Source: Whalleya microplaca (Eukaryota; Ascomycota; Sordariomycetes; Xylariales; Xylariaceae). From it: 64,000 nt of DNA. The stretch spans positions 1 through 64,000 of the forward strand of contig MU385749.1 of assembly GCA_022497155.1 (NCBI GenBank), read 5' to 3'. Shown here one piece after another: positions 37,471 to 48,932 of the stretch (position 1 is its first letter; every line of letters begins with the position of its first letter). The notes below the pieces were generated by a model. It had not been told where the DNA came from. It was given only the letters and a program-made list of their open reading frames with translations, and searched no databases. The position numbers and the translations under genes were made by a program.

Positions 37471-37953
37471 ATGTCGACCGCGAACGAAGCAGTAGCAACG
37501 ACGCGCCAATCGCCGCCCGTAGCCCCAGCAGACGCGGAGCCGAAATACGGCGGCTACACGCGCTTCGAGATCGAGCTCGAGGTACCTACCTACCACCCTT
37601 CCTTCCTGTCCCTTCCCACAGCGCCTAACATTCCGCTCTGCGCCATGGATAGGCTAGCTAGCTGACAGAGGATCCTACAGTTCGTGCAATCGCTCGCGAA
37701 CCCGTTCTACCTGAACCACCTGGCGTCGGCGAAGCTGCTGAACGAGCCGGCCTTCGTCGCCTACCTCGCCTACCTGCGGTACTGGAGCCGCCCGCCGTAC
37801 GTCAAGTACCTGAACTATCCCGGTCCGACGCTGAAGCACCTCGAGCTGCTCCAGGAGGAGCGGTTCAGATTGGAAATCATCAGCCCCGAGCTCGTGCAGG
37901 CGCTGGCGACCGAGGGCGCGAAGGCCGCGGTTGATTGGCATAAAGATGATTGA
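37471..37953 (+). CDS. MED31: Mediator complex subunit 31 (Soh1)
   Basis: Two exons, 37471-37581 and 37681-37953, 127 aa. After a short variable N-terminus the protein carries the MED31 signature: RFEIELE joined by splicing to FVQSLANPFYLNHLA, then YLAYLRYWSRPPYVKYLNYP and LELLQEERFR. MED31 is in the middle module of Mediator, which links activators to RNA polymerase II. The length equals that of other fungal MED31 proteins. The intron falls inside the conserved block and keeps frame. A run of 14 G (37963-37976) follows the stop by 9 bp. It is an ordinary conserved gene. Confidence 0.95.
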
Positions 37954-38386
37954 ATTGATTGAGGGGGGGGGGGGGGTGGTGGTTGAGTATGAGGGACCGG
38001 CGAGGGGATAAGAGGCGCGGTCGGATTTGACGTCGGTAAGCGTCGTGGCATCTTCATTGAGACCATTTTTTGGAGCTGGCGACACCAGACACATTACATT
38101 GTCCTAACGGGAGATGGACTACGATGAACTACAATGGAGGGTGGTGGACACCAGATTCGTGAGAAATGAGCATGAACATGTGGCATCGGAAGCTGGCAAT
38201 GCGAGACATGCGCAAGTTGGGTATCATTATTAAATTGCAGTAGGACGTCTTATGCCCAAGACGATCCAAGAATCAGAAGCTACTACTCCATGCCGAGTAC
38301 CATCGATCCCTCTACAACCAACGCCTTTACCAACCCTTCCTACATAAACCGAGCCAATCGATCGCACGAGCTTCCCGGCACAGCGC

Positions 38387-38855
38387 CTAGTTCTCTCTCC
38401 ATCGATGACCGCAAGTCATACACTACACCGGCATCAGCAACCCTCGAATCATTCTCGCGAGTGCTGGAGGGAAACCCACCTTGTAGAAGCTCGTCATGGG
38501 CTCATCGGCACTGCGGATCTGGATCTGGTAGAACGCGGCCTCCTTCCCGTCGCAGGCACTGTTATTGCACTGGACCTGGGTCTTGTCGGCGTTGTCCCAG
38601 GCGCCGGGGCCGCCGAAGACGTCCTCGCGCTCCTTCTTCTTGAAGTAGCGGCGCGAGTACATGGGCTCCTCGATCGCGTGCTGGTAGGGGCAGGTCCGGC
38701 ACTCGAGGCGGTTGCGCCCGGTCTCGGGCGACGCGGACACGGTCAGGATGTTGCTGCACTGCGGACAGACTATATGTCGTCTGTTAGTTAGTAGGAGACT
38801 CTATAGGTATCCGTACGTAGACTGAGAAGAATGGGAAGAATTTACAGAGCAACAT
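38387..38855 (-). CDS. RPC11: RNA polymerase III subunit RPC11 (RPC10, TFIIS-like zinc ribbon)
   Basis: Three exons on the minus strand: 38855-38846 (only 10 nt), 38769-38480 and 38422-38387, 111 aa. The first exon gives MLL and splits Phe4, so the start MLLFCPQC is rebuilt only by splicing. The N-terminal ribbon has CPQC and CRTC; the C-terminal TFIIS-type ribbon has CNNSAC, then QIQIRSADEPMTSFYK, then CMTCGHRW from the last 36-nt exon. The Asp-Glu pair in RSADEP is the RNA-cleavage hairpin. The subunit is needed for Pol III termination, reinitiation and transcript cleavage. It shares a 0.6-kb divergent promoter with the ankyrin gene. Confidence 0.95.
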
Positions 38856-39481
38856 GGTGATGGAGTTTTATTCTCGAAATCTCCGACTTCACGAAGTACT
38901 CGTCCGAATGTTTCTGGATATAATGGCTATAATTTCATGATTCGCTTCTCGACCAAGATCGGTGATGAATGGACGAGAGCTTCAAGAAATCTGACACCGC
39001 CCACCTTAAGTACCTAGGTATCTGCAGGCGGCGCTAAATCCAACGAACCATCCCGCCGGAACCCGCTAGAACTATTGCCCCGGTAGTACAAAGTTGCCCA
39101 AGCTTAGGTCACCTAGCAGCAGCTTAGGTACCCAATTGAGGACCCCGCGGTGTCACGCGTAGTGGAGTCTTCCAGCTGCCCGCATATCACTGCCACCCCC
39201 TTCGGCGCCTGCTGCTGCTTCAGGCGCTATTCATGATCAGCCTTGAAGAAGAGAAACAAAGCCGAACAGATCTCGACAATACAACAACCTAGCAACTACC
39301 TAGGTCCGCTTTCCGTCGTGTGGTTCTCCAGTACCTATATCTTATTACTATAGATTCTCCAACCTAAATATCCCCTTCGAAAACCAAGAACACACCCACC
39401 GCCTCGATACCTGCTCCCGAAGCGGGGTGGCCGCATTATTTATAAACCCAAACCAACCAAAGCCACGAGTCACGAGTCAAG
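38856..39481. promoter_or_regulatory. Divergent promoter of RPC11 and the ankyrin gene
   Basis: 626 bp between two start codons facing away from each other. It contains TACCTAGGTA at 39011-39020, CTACCTAGGT at 39296-39305 and TTAGGTACC near 39123. The same palindrome lies before MED31 (GTACCTAGGTAC, 37314-37325), so it may be a shared promoter element of conserved genes here. No TATA box is obvious. Confidence 0.5.
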
Positions 39482-40337
39482 ATGGCGGATGATCAGGAAC
39501 ACGAGGTATATCCCGTCCAGTATATGACAACATAGAGGAGTCAACTCTGACCGTGAAACTACCAGGGCGCCTCCGTGAAGGAGCAGCTCGTCGAGGCCTG
39601 CCGGCGCAACAACGTCGACCTGCTGTCCGAGATCATCGCCAAGTGCAAGAGCGACGACGAGATATCCGCCCTGCTCAACAACACCACCTCCGTCCTGGGC
39701 AACCACCTGTACCACGAGGCCGCGCTGCAGGGGAACTGTACGTCCATCTTTACACCTCCCTCGCTCCCTCGCTCCCTCCCCCACCCCCCCCCCCCCCCCC
39801 CTTCCCATCTATAGCTATATATATACTGACCCTAACCCCCCACACCACACAGACGAAGTAATCGACATGCTCCTCGACCAACCAAACTTCGAGTGCGACC
39901 CGCTGAACCGCGTGGAGGGCGACACCCCCCTGCACAGCGCGATCCGGTGGATCAACAGCGAGCCCCCCGCGCAGCGCGAGTTCGGCAACGCGCTCGTCGA
40001 GATGATGCTCGAGGCCGGCTCGAGCGCGCGCGTGAAAAACAAGGCCCGCCTGACCCCCTTGCAGCTCGTCGACCCCCGCAACCGCGGCCTGCGCGACCTC
40101 ATCCAGCGCCACGAGTACGCCGCCCTCAACGCCGGCGACTTCGTCGATGCAAGCGAGGTCGTGAAGCCCGCCAAGGGCACCGCTAGTGCGTTTATCGGCG
40201 GTGGCAAGCAGGGGAACGGCGGGGCTGGGGGTGATGAGGATGAGGATGAGGATGATGATGACCAGGCCGAGTTCTCGGGGAGTGATGAGGAGGAGCGCGC
40301 TGAGTGGGAGAGGAGACGGAAGACGAAGGGCCGGTAG
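39482..40337 (+). CDS. Ankyrin-repeat protein, Yar1-like
   Basis: Three exons, 39482-39505 (24 nt), 39566-39737 and 39853-40337, 226 aa. Ankyrin helices are visible: LVEACRRNNVDLLSEII, GNHLYHEAALQGNYEVIDMLL (its middle rebuilt by splicing), GDTPLHSAIRW, and RLTPLQLVDPRNRGLRDLI. The C-terminus is strongly acidic (GDEDEDEDDDDQ, SDEEERAEWERRRK) and ends basic. The layout of a few ankyrin repeats plus an acidic tail resembles yeast Yar1, a chaperone of ribosomal protein S3, but I cannot prove orthology. Intron 2 holds an 18-base C run (39784-39801). Confidence 0.85.
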
Positions 40338-40543
40338 GCCAGCCATCGCAGGCAGTCAGTCAGTTGGTCTATCGATCGGTCTTTGGACCATTCAGTCCAT
40401 GCCTACCCTATCTAGAGGATGGAAATCATATGTGTGCGAGAGGAGCAGAGCAGAAGAAGACGGTGTTACACCAGAATGGAGGCGCTTTGGGGCGGTCCAG
40501 TCGCCTGAGATCATACGAGTTATATGACTGATGTTTTTTAATC

Positions 40544-40546
<3 letters not shown>

Positions 40547-40593
<47 letters not shown>
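40547..40593. repeat. (GA)n microsatellite
   Basis: An uninterrupted GA run of about 23 units, 210 bp after the ankyrin stop codon. It is probably hypervariable between strains. Confidence 0.95.
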
Positions 40594-40594
<1 letters not shown>

Positions 40595-41561
40595 CAGAAA
40601 ATGCATTGCGATCGATTTCAATATTTCCCTTGTGGCCCCCGGTATGCTAGGTGACTGCTCATCCTTGCAGGTTCGGCCATTTCCATTGCCCAAATGAGCA
40701 TATAAGGCTGAAGAGTACGAGTAACTACAATCTTCTAGTGATAAGTATTGCATTTTCCTACTAGCTTTATACTCGCCATCTCCATTGGCTAGGCCATGTA
40801 TCCGTTTAATAGCTACAGCCTCCGACAATGCGTATATGCCGCCCATCCCTTTCTCTAGTCACATTAGTTACATTACGAAATTAGTCGGACTTCAGCTTGT
40901 TAATCGACTTCAATCTAGCACGCGAACACACACGCACGCGTCAAAGCACAACAGTGAAGATACCAAACTATCCAAAGCATGCCCAGGACTCTTAGCAAAG
41001 AAGTATGAAAATAAAAACGCAACGATCTGTTATTGTGTCTATGTAAAGCAAGTAGACCAAGCAAGTGATCCTATATAGAGTGATCCATGTGCAAATTCTG
41101 TCGTTAATGTTTCTCTTGAAAATGATGTGGCAGATTGAACTATAGTTCATGGCCATCATTTCCGCGCATCCCCTTTTTCCATGAATGCCTGTCTGCCGGC
41201 CAATATCTTCAGCTAAGCGTGTTTAAAATCCCAGAAAATCAAAAGTACCTGCCCCGTCAATACTCGGCATATGGAGTATTGATGCAGTATCGTTTGCATC
41301 TTAGCTCGGAGAATTTGAATCCCCGAGGTAACGATGGGTCGCAGAGTGGCAGCTCGTATGTCACTCGAAATCCTGAGCAGAGAAGTAAAAGCATATCCTC
41401 AAGGACATGTCAGTGGATCTCAGTGTGACAGCTCTGGGGCCACTCGCGATCTCGAGCAAAAAAGTCAAATGTTCAAAGAAAAAAAGTGAAACGATAAGTT
41501 TGGTGATAATAGCCAGTATATAAGAAGCTTCGCCTGGAGATTCTTCCGCGCCATGTGGACT
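40594..41561. other. Intergenic, no gene seen
   Basis: Lies between the plus-strand ankyrin gene and the end of the minus-strand AlkB-like gene. Short frames (40785-41078, 41135-41428) show no domain. Confidence 0.4.
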
Positions 41562-44500
41562 TTAACGAGAAACCGAGCGGTAGATCTCCTGGGATATCTG
41601 AATGCCCAGTCCCATCACAAGGTCCTTCTGGTCGTCTGAGAGATCCTTGAGCAAGTCTGGCTGTGTATCGATCTTGTCTTTAAGCTCCATTGCAAGTGCA
41701 ACAAACCGATCTTGGTCTGAGAAAGGAATGAGAGACGTGCCTGTCGTGTCCGAACTGATGTCTTGGTGGCTGTCTGTTGTCAGGGTCTCGTCATGGCTCT
41801 CAGGCGTGTCGTGGCTTTCAGGTGTGCCATGGCTCTCATCATCTGCGACTATCATAGTTTCGGAAGGAGTTTCTGAGGACGTAGCAGGACTGGCTCTAAC
41901 GTCAACCTCGCCGTTGTATTCTTGACGCTTCCAGAAGTCGGGGATCTGGCCTTTCACGATAGCGTCCCGCCGAACATCTTTGTCGGCGATGGTCTCGGGG
42001 CGGATGTAGCGACCAGTGAAAGCAAATCGGTTCTTTCCGTCAGGCTCTACTTGATGCTGCACGTGGAGTCAGTTTAGAACGCCAATAATATGCGTGAGCT
42101 GGGCGAGTAAACATACATCGTAGAGCTGCTGGATCTGTGGTCCATGCATCACAACGAGATCGCCGTGTTCCAGAATGAAACCCAACAACGGTGCTCGTTC
42201 CTTCTTCTCCAGGTCATTGATATTCCCAACGACCTTGTTCCGCTTTGGTCGGAATTGCATGACCGCAGGAGAGCCAAGAGAAAGAGTAGCAACGGTTGGG
42301 CCGAGCTCCTTTTCGCCATCATCGTGGTACTAGGTCACACAATTAGTCCCAGTATACTATAATTTGACAGCAGAAAATTACCCTGATCTTGCAATCTTGG
42401 AAATATGCAAGAATGAGCTCCTCGTTGAATGGCTGGAACTCTGTCGGAATTGCCCCTTTACGCACAGGAAGATTATGTTCTTTGGCGTGTGCGATTGTGG
42501 TCTCGATTGCATTTCTGCCTGCCCAAGTCAGGCGGAGCAAAGGCTTCATGACAGGATCAGGGGCTTCATCAAATCCCGCGGTCGTCTTAACGACTACCTT
42601 GAACTTGTACGGGGCACCCTATGGTGTCATTAGTTATTATGCAGAACAATAACTGCCTTCCGTAGACTTACAAAATTGGTGGAGAAATGATTGGTGAGCT
42701 CTTCCCTTTGTGAACCTGTAGCTTTTAGTATGGATTTCAAGCATCTGCGGGTAATTGGCACTTACCTGCATTCATGGCGGGGTGGCGCTTTAAGTTGATG
42801 TCTTCTCTCTGCACATCTTTGTAAAGCTCATCCAAACCTCCAGCCCTGCGGAATGCACTTTCAGAGGTAGGGTGGAAAACGACGACCGAGCCAATGAAAT
42901 CACCTTCTGGAGCTGGCACCTTTGACTTGCCCTTGTCTCGGCCGCTTCTCTTGGAGTTTTCCCTGATCTGATCAGCATTGGTCGGTTCGCCTCGCAGCAG
43001 GAAACCTTTCACTTGGTATCCCCCCACATTCTCTTCGAAGGTGCCTATGCTTTCATGGGTCTGAAAGAACTTCTCCTTCTTCTTTGCCAGCAATTTGTCT
43101 GTTTCCTCCTTGATGTTCTCAAGGGGAATCTGGCGGATCGGCACCTGATGCTTGAAATCGCAGGCGGGATTCTCGCAGTACCACGCATCCCACCGAATCC
43201 GTCGGCTGCAGCAATGGCATTTTGGGCAGACAATTCCCCTCTTGAATGCTCTTTCTGTGCCAGACACTTCGCCCTCGCCGACACTTGCTTCAGAAGGTAG
43301 AGGGGGGGTTAGCGTGGCTCCAATGGCACTACCTGGAAATAGGGTTCTCTTCTTGAGGAAGTTCTCATTGTATTCCAGGTGATCCAAATTGACCGAAGCG
43401 TCAAACCCAAAGAACTTTGCACAGTCTCTGTTGAGACAAATCCAACCTTGGCTGTAGATCTCCTGACTCGAAGTACCGCAGGCCGTACACCGCTGCGATG
43501 TGCAAACGTAGTCGCCTACCATGTGCTCACCCGCGTCAGCGCCAGCAGCATCCTTAGGTGTCCACCAGGATCTGGTGCTGAGGTCAACCTTTTCGAAGCG
43601 GATCATCAAATGCTTGATGAGCTGCCCTCTGGCTCCCCTACTTGCTTCGGTCCATATATCAGTAATATGGAAAAAGTCGAGGACATTATAGTTGGCAAAA
43701 GGCTGAACAGGGAATAGCGGGTTGCCCGATCCTGGTACTTGTCAGATCTTATTGATTCACAGGGCATACATTTATAACTGTACTTACCAGCAACCAGCAC
43801 AACAGGTCGCTTCTGCTTATAAGCATTGTTGAGTGACTTATGCGCCCTGGTGTTCTCTTCTTGGTCGTGCGTTCTGACCATCTGCTTGGTGATAGGGTCC
43901 AGTTCACGACCACCGCCGCTATTTCGATTATCAGTGTTTTGGCATTTGAAGGGCCGGAAATTAGCGAGACTTACATGGTTGTGATGATGACCTGGCTTAG
44001 GAACTTATCACGGACACCGACAAGCTTGTCTATGAACGCGGATAGAGCCACGTTTTGCTGGGAATAGATGCTGCCCTGGTGTGCCGCGAAGTAAGGCAGT
44101 GCGTCATTCATTGCCGGACGCTTGTATGCCCAGGCAGACGGCTCACCAGATCCTGCAGGCTTGTTGACGTGATGATCAGAAACAACGAAAACAGCCTTTG
44201 CTTTCTTCGCTCTGGCATTGCGTCCCAATGAGTTGCCCGCATTGCTGACTTCATTGTCTAGTAGGTCGTCGGCATCCTCTTCTGCATCATCTCGAAATGA
44301 GGAATCCAGTTCGTCTTCGGCATACTCTTTGAATGAGTACTCAGTGTGGTCTTCTCCATCACCAAATTCCTCGCAGTAGACTGCCGATCGGTAGTCAATG
44401 ACACCATTCGGAGCTTGCTCATTTGCCTGAGCAATCGCATGACTCCGAGTGAAAGGACCAGCTCCGGAGTGAGAGCGCTTATTAGCGGGCAAGGCGTCAA

Positions 44501-44645
44501 TAGCAGAGTTAACTCTGACGAACTTGCGCTTCTTGGTGGGCGCATCCGTTGAAAACAGCACCAATTCAGGTGCGTTGTCAATGATAGCGTCGGCAGTGTT
44601 GTTGCCCATCGAGCTGCTGCCGGTAGAAGCATTGAACTCAGCCAT
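41562..44645 (-). CDS. AlkB-like 2OG-Fe(II) dioxygenase with N-terminal zinc-ribbon region
   Basis: Seven exons on the minus strand: 44645-43975, 43918-43788, 43731-42766, 42715-42672, 42618-42382, 42329-42117 and 42056-41562, 918 aa; all phases agree. Residues 1-200 are acidic and disordered with KKRK. Residues ~344-371 (CTSQRCTAC, CLNRDC) and ~436-458 (CPKCHCC, CENPAC) make two Cys4-type ribbons. The AlkB fold is at about 605-790: HDD at 685-687 binds Fe, GDLVVMHGPQIQQLYD is the typical strand, His755 is the distal ligand and NRFAFTGRYIR supplies the 2OG arginine. The order and words match the ALKBH2/3 branch, which repairs alkylated bases. The C-terminus has three ESHDTPE-type repeats. A nuclear DNA or RNA demethylase is inferred. 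Confidence 0.85.
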
Positions 44646-44774
44646 GATGTATATAGACTCTGGGAGTGGATGGCAGATACTGTATATGAAATGGCTATAT
44701 AGCAGATGGTGCGTGAGTTGGGTTATGGAGGGACGTAATGAAGGATAAAAGCTATATAGCTAGTACCAAATGAT

Positions 44775-44937
44775 ATAGAATGAGTCGCCGATAGGAAGGG
44801 CAATGGATTGTCTCGAATAGGAAATGTAATAGAAGATGTCGTTGATAGGAATTCTAAAATGCGTCACTGATAGGGACGGTAATAAAATGTGCCGCCGACA
44901 AGGACTGTAATAGAATGTGTCTTTAACGAAGGAGGTA
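44775..44937. repeat. Degenerate 25-28 bp tandem array upstream of the AlkB-like gene
   Basis: Six units start near 44775, 44803, 44829, 44857, 44882 and 44910. The common words are ATAGAATGTGTC, CGATAGGA and GTA. Several units hold CGATAGG or TGATAGG, matching HGATAR. The array lies 130-290 bp before the start codon on the minus strand, as in a promoter. Unit length varies by 3 bp and identity is modest. Confidence 0.6.
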
Positions 44938-47247
44938 AGAAGGTTAAGGTAAGACTGTATCGCCGATGAACGGGATATGAAGGTAGTAAGTCGAAAGAGG
45001 AAGATAGATGGAAGGAGTAGACAATTCTCAAAATGCCGTGGAAGGTACGTGCTGACTTAGTAATAAGAGCTTTTGGTAAATCAGCACATGCTCATACTAG
45101 ATGCCTTGCAATTGCTACTCACCAGGTTCACGTCTGATAAGCAGGGAAACTAGTATGAGGATCAGTCAGTCCGGCGCATGTCTTCCCAGATAGGCTTTTG
45201 GCAATGGGAAGAGGTAGTGTCAGGGTGACAGGTGTTAGATGTGAAGTCAAAGGCTGATGACCCGATGCCCAGGTAGAGATTATGTGAATAAGAATCCAGT
45301 GCAGGTAATCGGTCGATAGATGTAATGGGTGGATAGAGATATGTGTCTGCTCGATACTTCAGAAAGATCAAGCAGGTATGCTTGTAGGTAGTGAAACGGT
45401 ACGATCAAAGAGTTAGATGTAATAGATGAACGTGGGGGACATACCTATCTGCTCGAAGGTAAGGAACTTCAGGCAAGATCCGGTGTGTCAGTACTCAAGG
45501 ACTGGTATGTTGGTTGAAGAAGAGTCGCAAGAGGATGTCGTTGAAGACGCAAGAGGATGTGCCGAAGAGGAGTCGTAAGACGATGTGGTTGAAGAAGAAT
45601 ATGAAAACTGATGGGGGGGAGGTCTCCGGTATATATACCAAAGAGAAGTGTGCAAGGCGGTGTGGGATATGGGCAGATGGATAGATGCCAGGCTCATGGG
45701 AAAGAACGAGGTCCAATGGTTGGCTGAGATGCTCACTTGGAAAGATCAGATAAACGGCAGCATGACTCTTGAGTTGGAAGGTTAGGTAGGAGCCCCGCGT
45801 CTTGATGGGATGAGATGAAATGAACGTGCCTTCTGAAATGAACGACTGCCTGCGATGACGACTCTCAATTGAGAATGGAAGTCGCGCCGTGATGATCGGT
45901 GTATACCTCGGTATCTTCAATCTAGGCAATGAGTCATTGAGAAACTTGCGGTGTTGAGCTACGGTCAGACTTGGTAACTTTATATTGGCTATACTAGTAA
46001 TCCTCCGGTCTGAAGTAAAAGTTAATGCCTGAATATCCGCTGTCATAGGAGTATTACCTCGAATCGAGTATGGGGTTGGCGTCGTTGCCTATTGCAGTGT
46101 GAAGCGCACTTTACGTCAAGAGCTGCGGAGTATTGGCGGGTTCAGACGATTGCAGAAATGATCTATAATGGCACCTGCTGACATTGATATTATAAGACGG
46201 AAATGGGAGAATAAATGGCAATTGCCAATATAGAAAAGCGACCTGATGCTAGTTGAGCGTGTATAGGATGAAAGCGCATCAGTGGATGATGAACATCTAC
46301 CTAATAGATGTGACTCAACTCTAGCTCTAGGAAAGAACGGTATCTTCAAGGGCATTATGTCCAACTCATGATTGGACTGCAGGAGGTATACCAATCAAAG
46401 AACGCTGCCTTCATCCCAATTACTATTGCAAATCAGCGGAGTGCGAGATCTGGCACTGGTTATCTTGTATCATCAGCAGAACTATCCTTTATCCACGCAA
46501 CCCATTGCTCAGAACCAGCCAAGCACTCATACAGACTTGACAAGGCTGCACCACGTTATTAGCTAACTCTTCACTTGGGAGTTTGGCTAAGTGCAGATTA
46601 CGGAGATAAATTCTCAGTTGTGAGGACAAGTCCCACCTAATTGGGACAGGGAAGGAAGAGAATTATAGAGTCATATTTGGGAATATCTAAGGGAAGGGAT
46701 ATAGTAAACAGCATTACAACGAAGGAACCTCACTGTCACGAGATGAGCATATGAGGTAGCGAAACAACACAGTAGTTGCACGAAAAACTAACTAAAAGGT
46801 CGTTCTCCGATCAACCTCTTTATACATAAAGCCTAAGAATCCTAACACTCATGATAGCTCAGATGAGTCATATATATTATGTGTTTGTGTTCGTGATTTT
46901 GCTATTCACAAACAGGAATAACAGAAATTGAGCATACAAGGATGTTTTGTCGCAAAGCATCACGGTTTGTAGCCACTGGTGATTCTAGAAATGACTTTTG
47001 TTATGGCATACGGAGAGAATAGAGAACTATGTACTTCGCAACCTTACAAAGCGTAGCGCTATGGCCACGCTATTGGGTGCTGTGGCACAAAGCCTTCGTT
47101 TAAAAAATAAGATCCATGAGTTGAAGCCATTGACTGTTTCCTCGAACTCTTCATCTGTTTGTTGTAATGAATTTACCCCCTGAAAGCGTCTCATCTGCAT
47201 GACCATCACCTGCTGTCCTGCCAATCTGTCCAAATTCACCAGTTCCT
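44938..47247. other. Intergenic, no gene seen
   Basis: Apart from the small repeats noted, 2.3 kb hold only domain-free frames (45162-45371, 45495-46046, 46116-46394 on minus; 46368-46562 on plus). It separates the conserved genes from the metabolite cluster and would be the upstream region of the AlkB-like gene. Confidence 0.4.
45512..45608. repeat. Imperfect repeats of GAAGA...GATGT
   Basis: Three to four units of 22-27 bp with the words GTTGAAGA, GTCGCAAGA and GGATGT. A long domain-free frame on the minus strand (45495-46046) crosses the array; I do not take it as a gene. Confidence 0.5.
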
Positions 47248-48932
47248 TCAAATTATCTCTCGGATATACTCACCCCTGGGCCGAAAACACAAGTTAGGGC
47301 CGTCATGTGTGGCAGACGCAACGTCGTAAAGTTGAAATTCATTCTCCCTCTGTCGACCTTCGCCTAGACTGGGGCTGCCGCCACCAACCATGCCGAGGCT
47401 ACCTGGCGCGACTTCAAAGTCGAAGTACCACATAACCTTAGCCAATACCAAGCTTGTCTCCATATAAGCCATCGCTTTTCCGGGGCAGCCTCTTGTGCCC
47501 ATAGAGAAAGGGTAGAAGGCTTCACTCATCAGCTTCATCTGTGCTGCTGTACTTCCGGTTTCTGTTTGAAGCCAACGCTCTGGCGAGAAAGTGAAGGAGT
47601 CTGGAAAATACTCCTCGTTGTGCTGTAAGGAGTATATGTTCACGCCAACCTCGACACCAGGCGGGATAACGTGCCCATCAACAGTGAAGTGCTCCGGGTG
47701 AGTCGTAGAGCCAAACTGTCTCCATAGGGTACCCGGCACTGGTGGAGAGATGCGCAATGTCTCCTCAATCGTCGCACGCAGATACTCGCAGCCAGACAGT
47801 TTAGGACCATTGATTATGTCGGCTCCAGTACTAAAGGTTGAGCGAATCTCCTCAGCCAGTCTGGCATAAGAACGAGGCGTTCGCGACAAGTAAAAAAAGA
47901 TGCCGCATAGCAACGTGGAGACGGTGTCGGCCCCGGCTGTAAAGAGAAATGCTATTTCAGCCCACAGTTCACTGTCTTTGAGGCTTCCTCTGCTGGGTTT
48001 CAATCGATCGATTATACAGGCGTATAAATCATGATGAGCGAGGTTATCTTGAGCCAAGCGCGCGGCAGTCATGGCTTCTATTGCATCGAAATATGCAAGG
48101 ATCTGATCTGACATGAAAAATCCAAATAAAGTAAATATCCTGGTTTTTTGTAAGAAGGGAAACTGCATGAGTATATTTTTCTGGTATGTTCCAGCAGTTT
48201 GTGCCTTGATTAACGACCTGTACTTCTGATCAGTCTGTGACCTAAGGGGCCATCCACATGCGAGCAGAGCAATCACGTCGAAAGCAAAACGCTTCACGCT
48301 TTCGGTCATATTAACAGGCATCGAACGTTCAGACGATGATAATAGCCCTCGGAGAAGAATATCAATTTGCTCTCTCATAATCGGTTCGAATATTTTCATT
48401 GAGCGGTCGGAAAGTGCCTTTCCCACCAACCTTCGCTTGATGCGATGCGCGGATTGATCCGTCTCGTTAAATACGCTATAGACACCAGGGGTTGCGGACG
48501 TGTACTGATAAGTATAAGATTTTACGACCTTATTATTCATATAGATGTCTTCTGCAATTAGCCCGATGCCAGAGTTCTTGGTGGATGGACTGATACTGTA
48601 CCTTGCAGCGCCCTTGGTGAGCTGAACAGGAGCTTATTAGGGCCATGGCGCACCACAGGTCCTGTATGCATTCTTAGAAACTGCTTATCTAAGGCTTCTA
48701 TCTCCGCCAGAGAAAGGAACACACCGTATTTTATATGGTCTTGTCTTGTTTTGATATGGAGGTTCATAGAAGCAGAGTAAAATCCGGCATAAGCCCCTGT
48801 TATTCTTGCAAGAAGGGGACCCGGATATCGGCTTAGAGGGTGAAGCAAGAGACGACAGCTACAGACACACGTGATCCATAGCATAGAAGCATAAGCGGCC
48901 AGCGCCCAGAGTGAGGGGACCTGCGCCATCAT
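47248..48932 (-). CDS. Cytochrome P450 monooxygenase
   Basis: Two exons on minus, 48932-48602 and 48548-47248, 543 aa. The N-terminus has a membrane anchor (LWALAAYASMLWITCVCSC) followed by the proline-rich PLSRYPGP hinge. Splicing gives ALQDIYMNNK, a common early P450 word. I-helix AGADT at 315-319, ExxR in EETLR at 372-376, PERW at 433-436, and the heme loop FSMGTRGCPG at 458-467 with Cys465 as iron ligand are all intact. It is a microsomal fungal P450 of the tailoring type, about 3 kb from an acyltransferase and 10 kb from the oxoamine synthase and PKS start, so a role in decorating the same product is likely. The substrate is unknown. Confidence 0.93.

Noticed and set aside
37963..37976. 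G run and, at 39784-39801, C run
   Set aside because: Simple homopolymers in a 3' flank and an intron; no quadruplex pattern of several G-tracts.
45495..46046. 183-codon frame on minus between the AlkB-like gene and the P450
   Set aside because: No domain, and part of it is made by short repeats.
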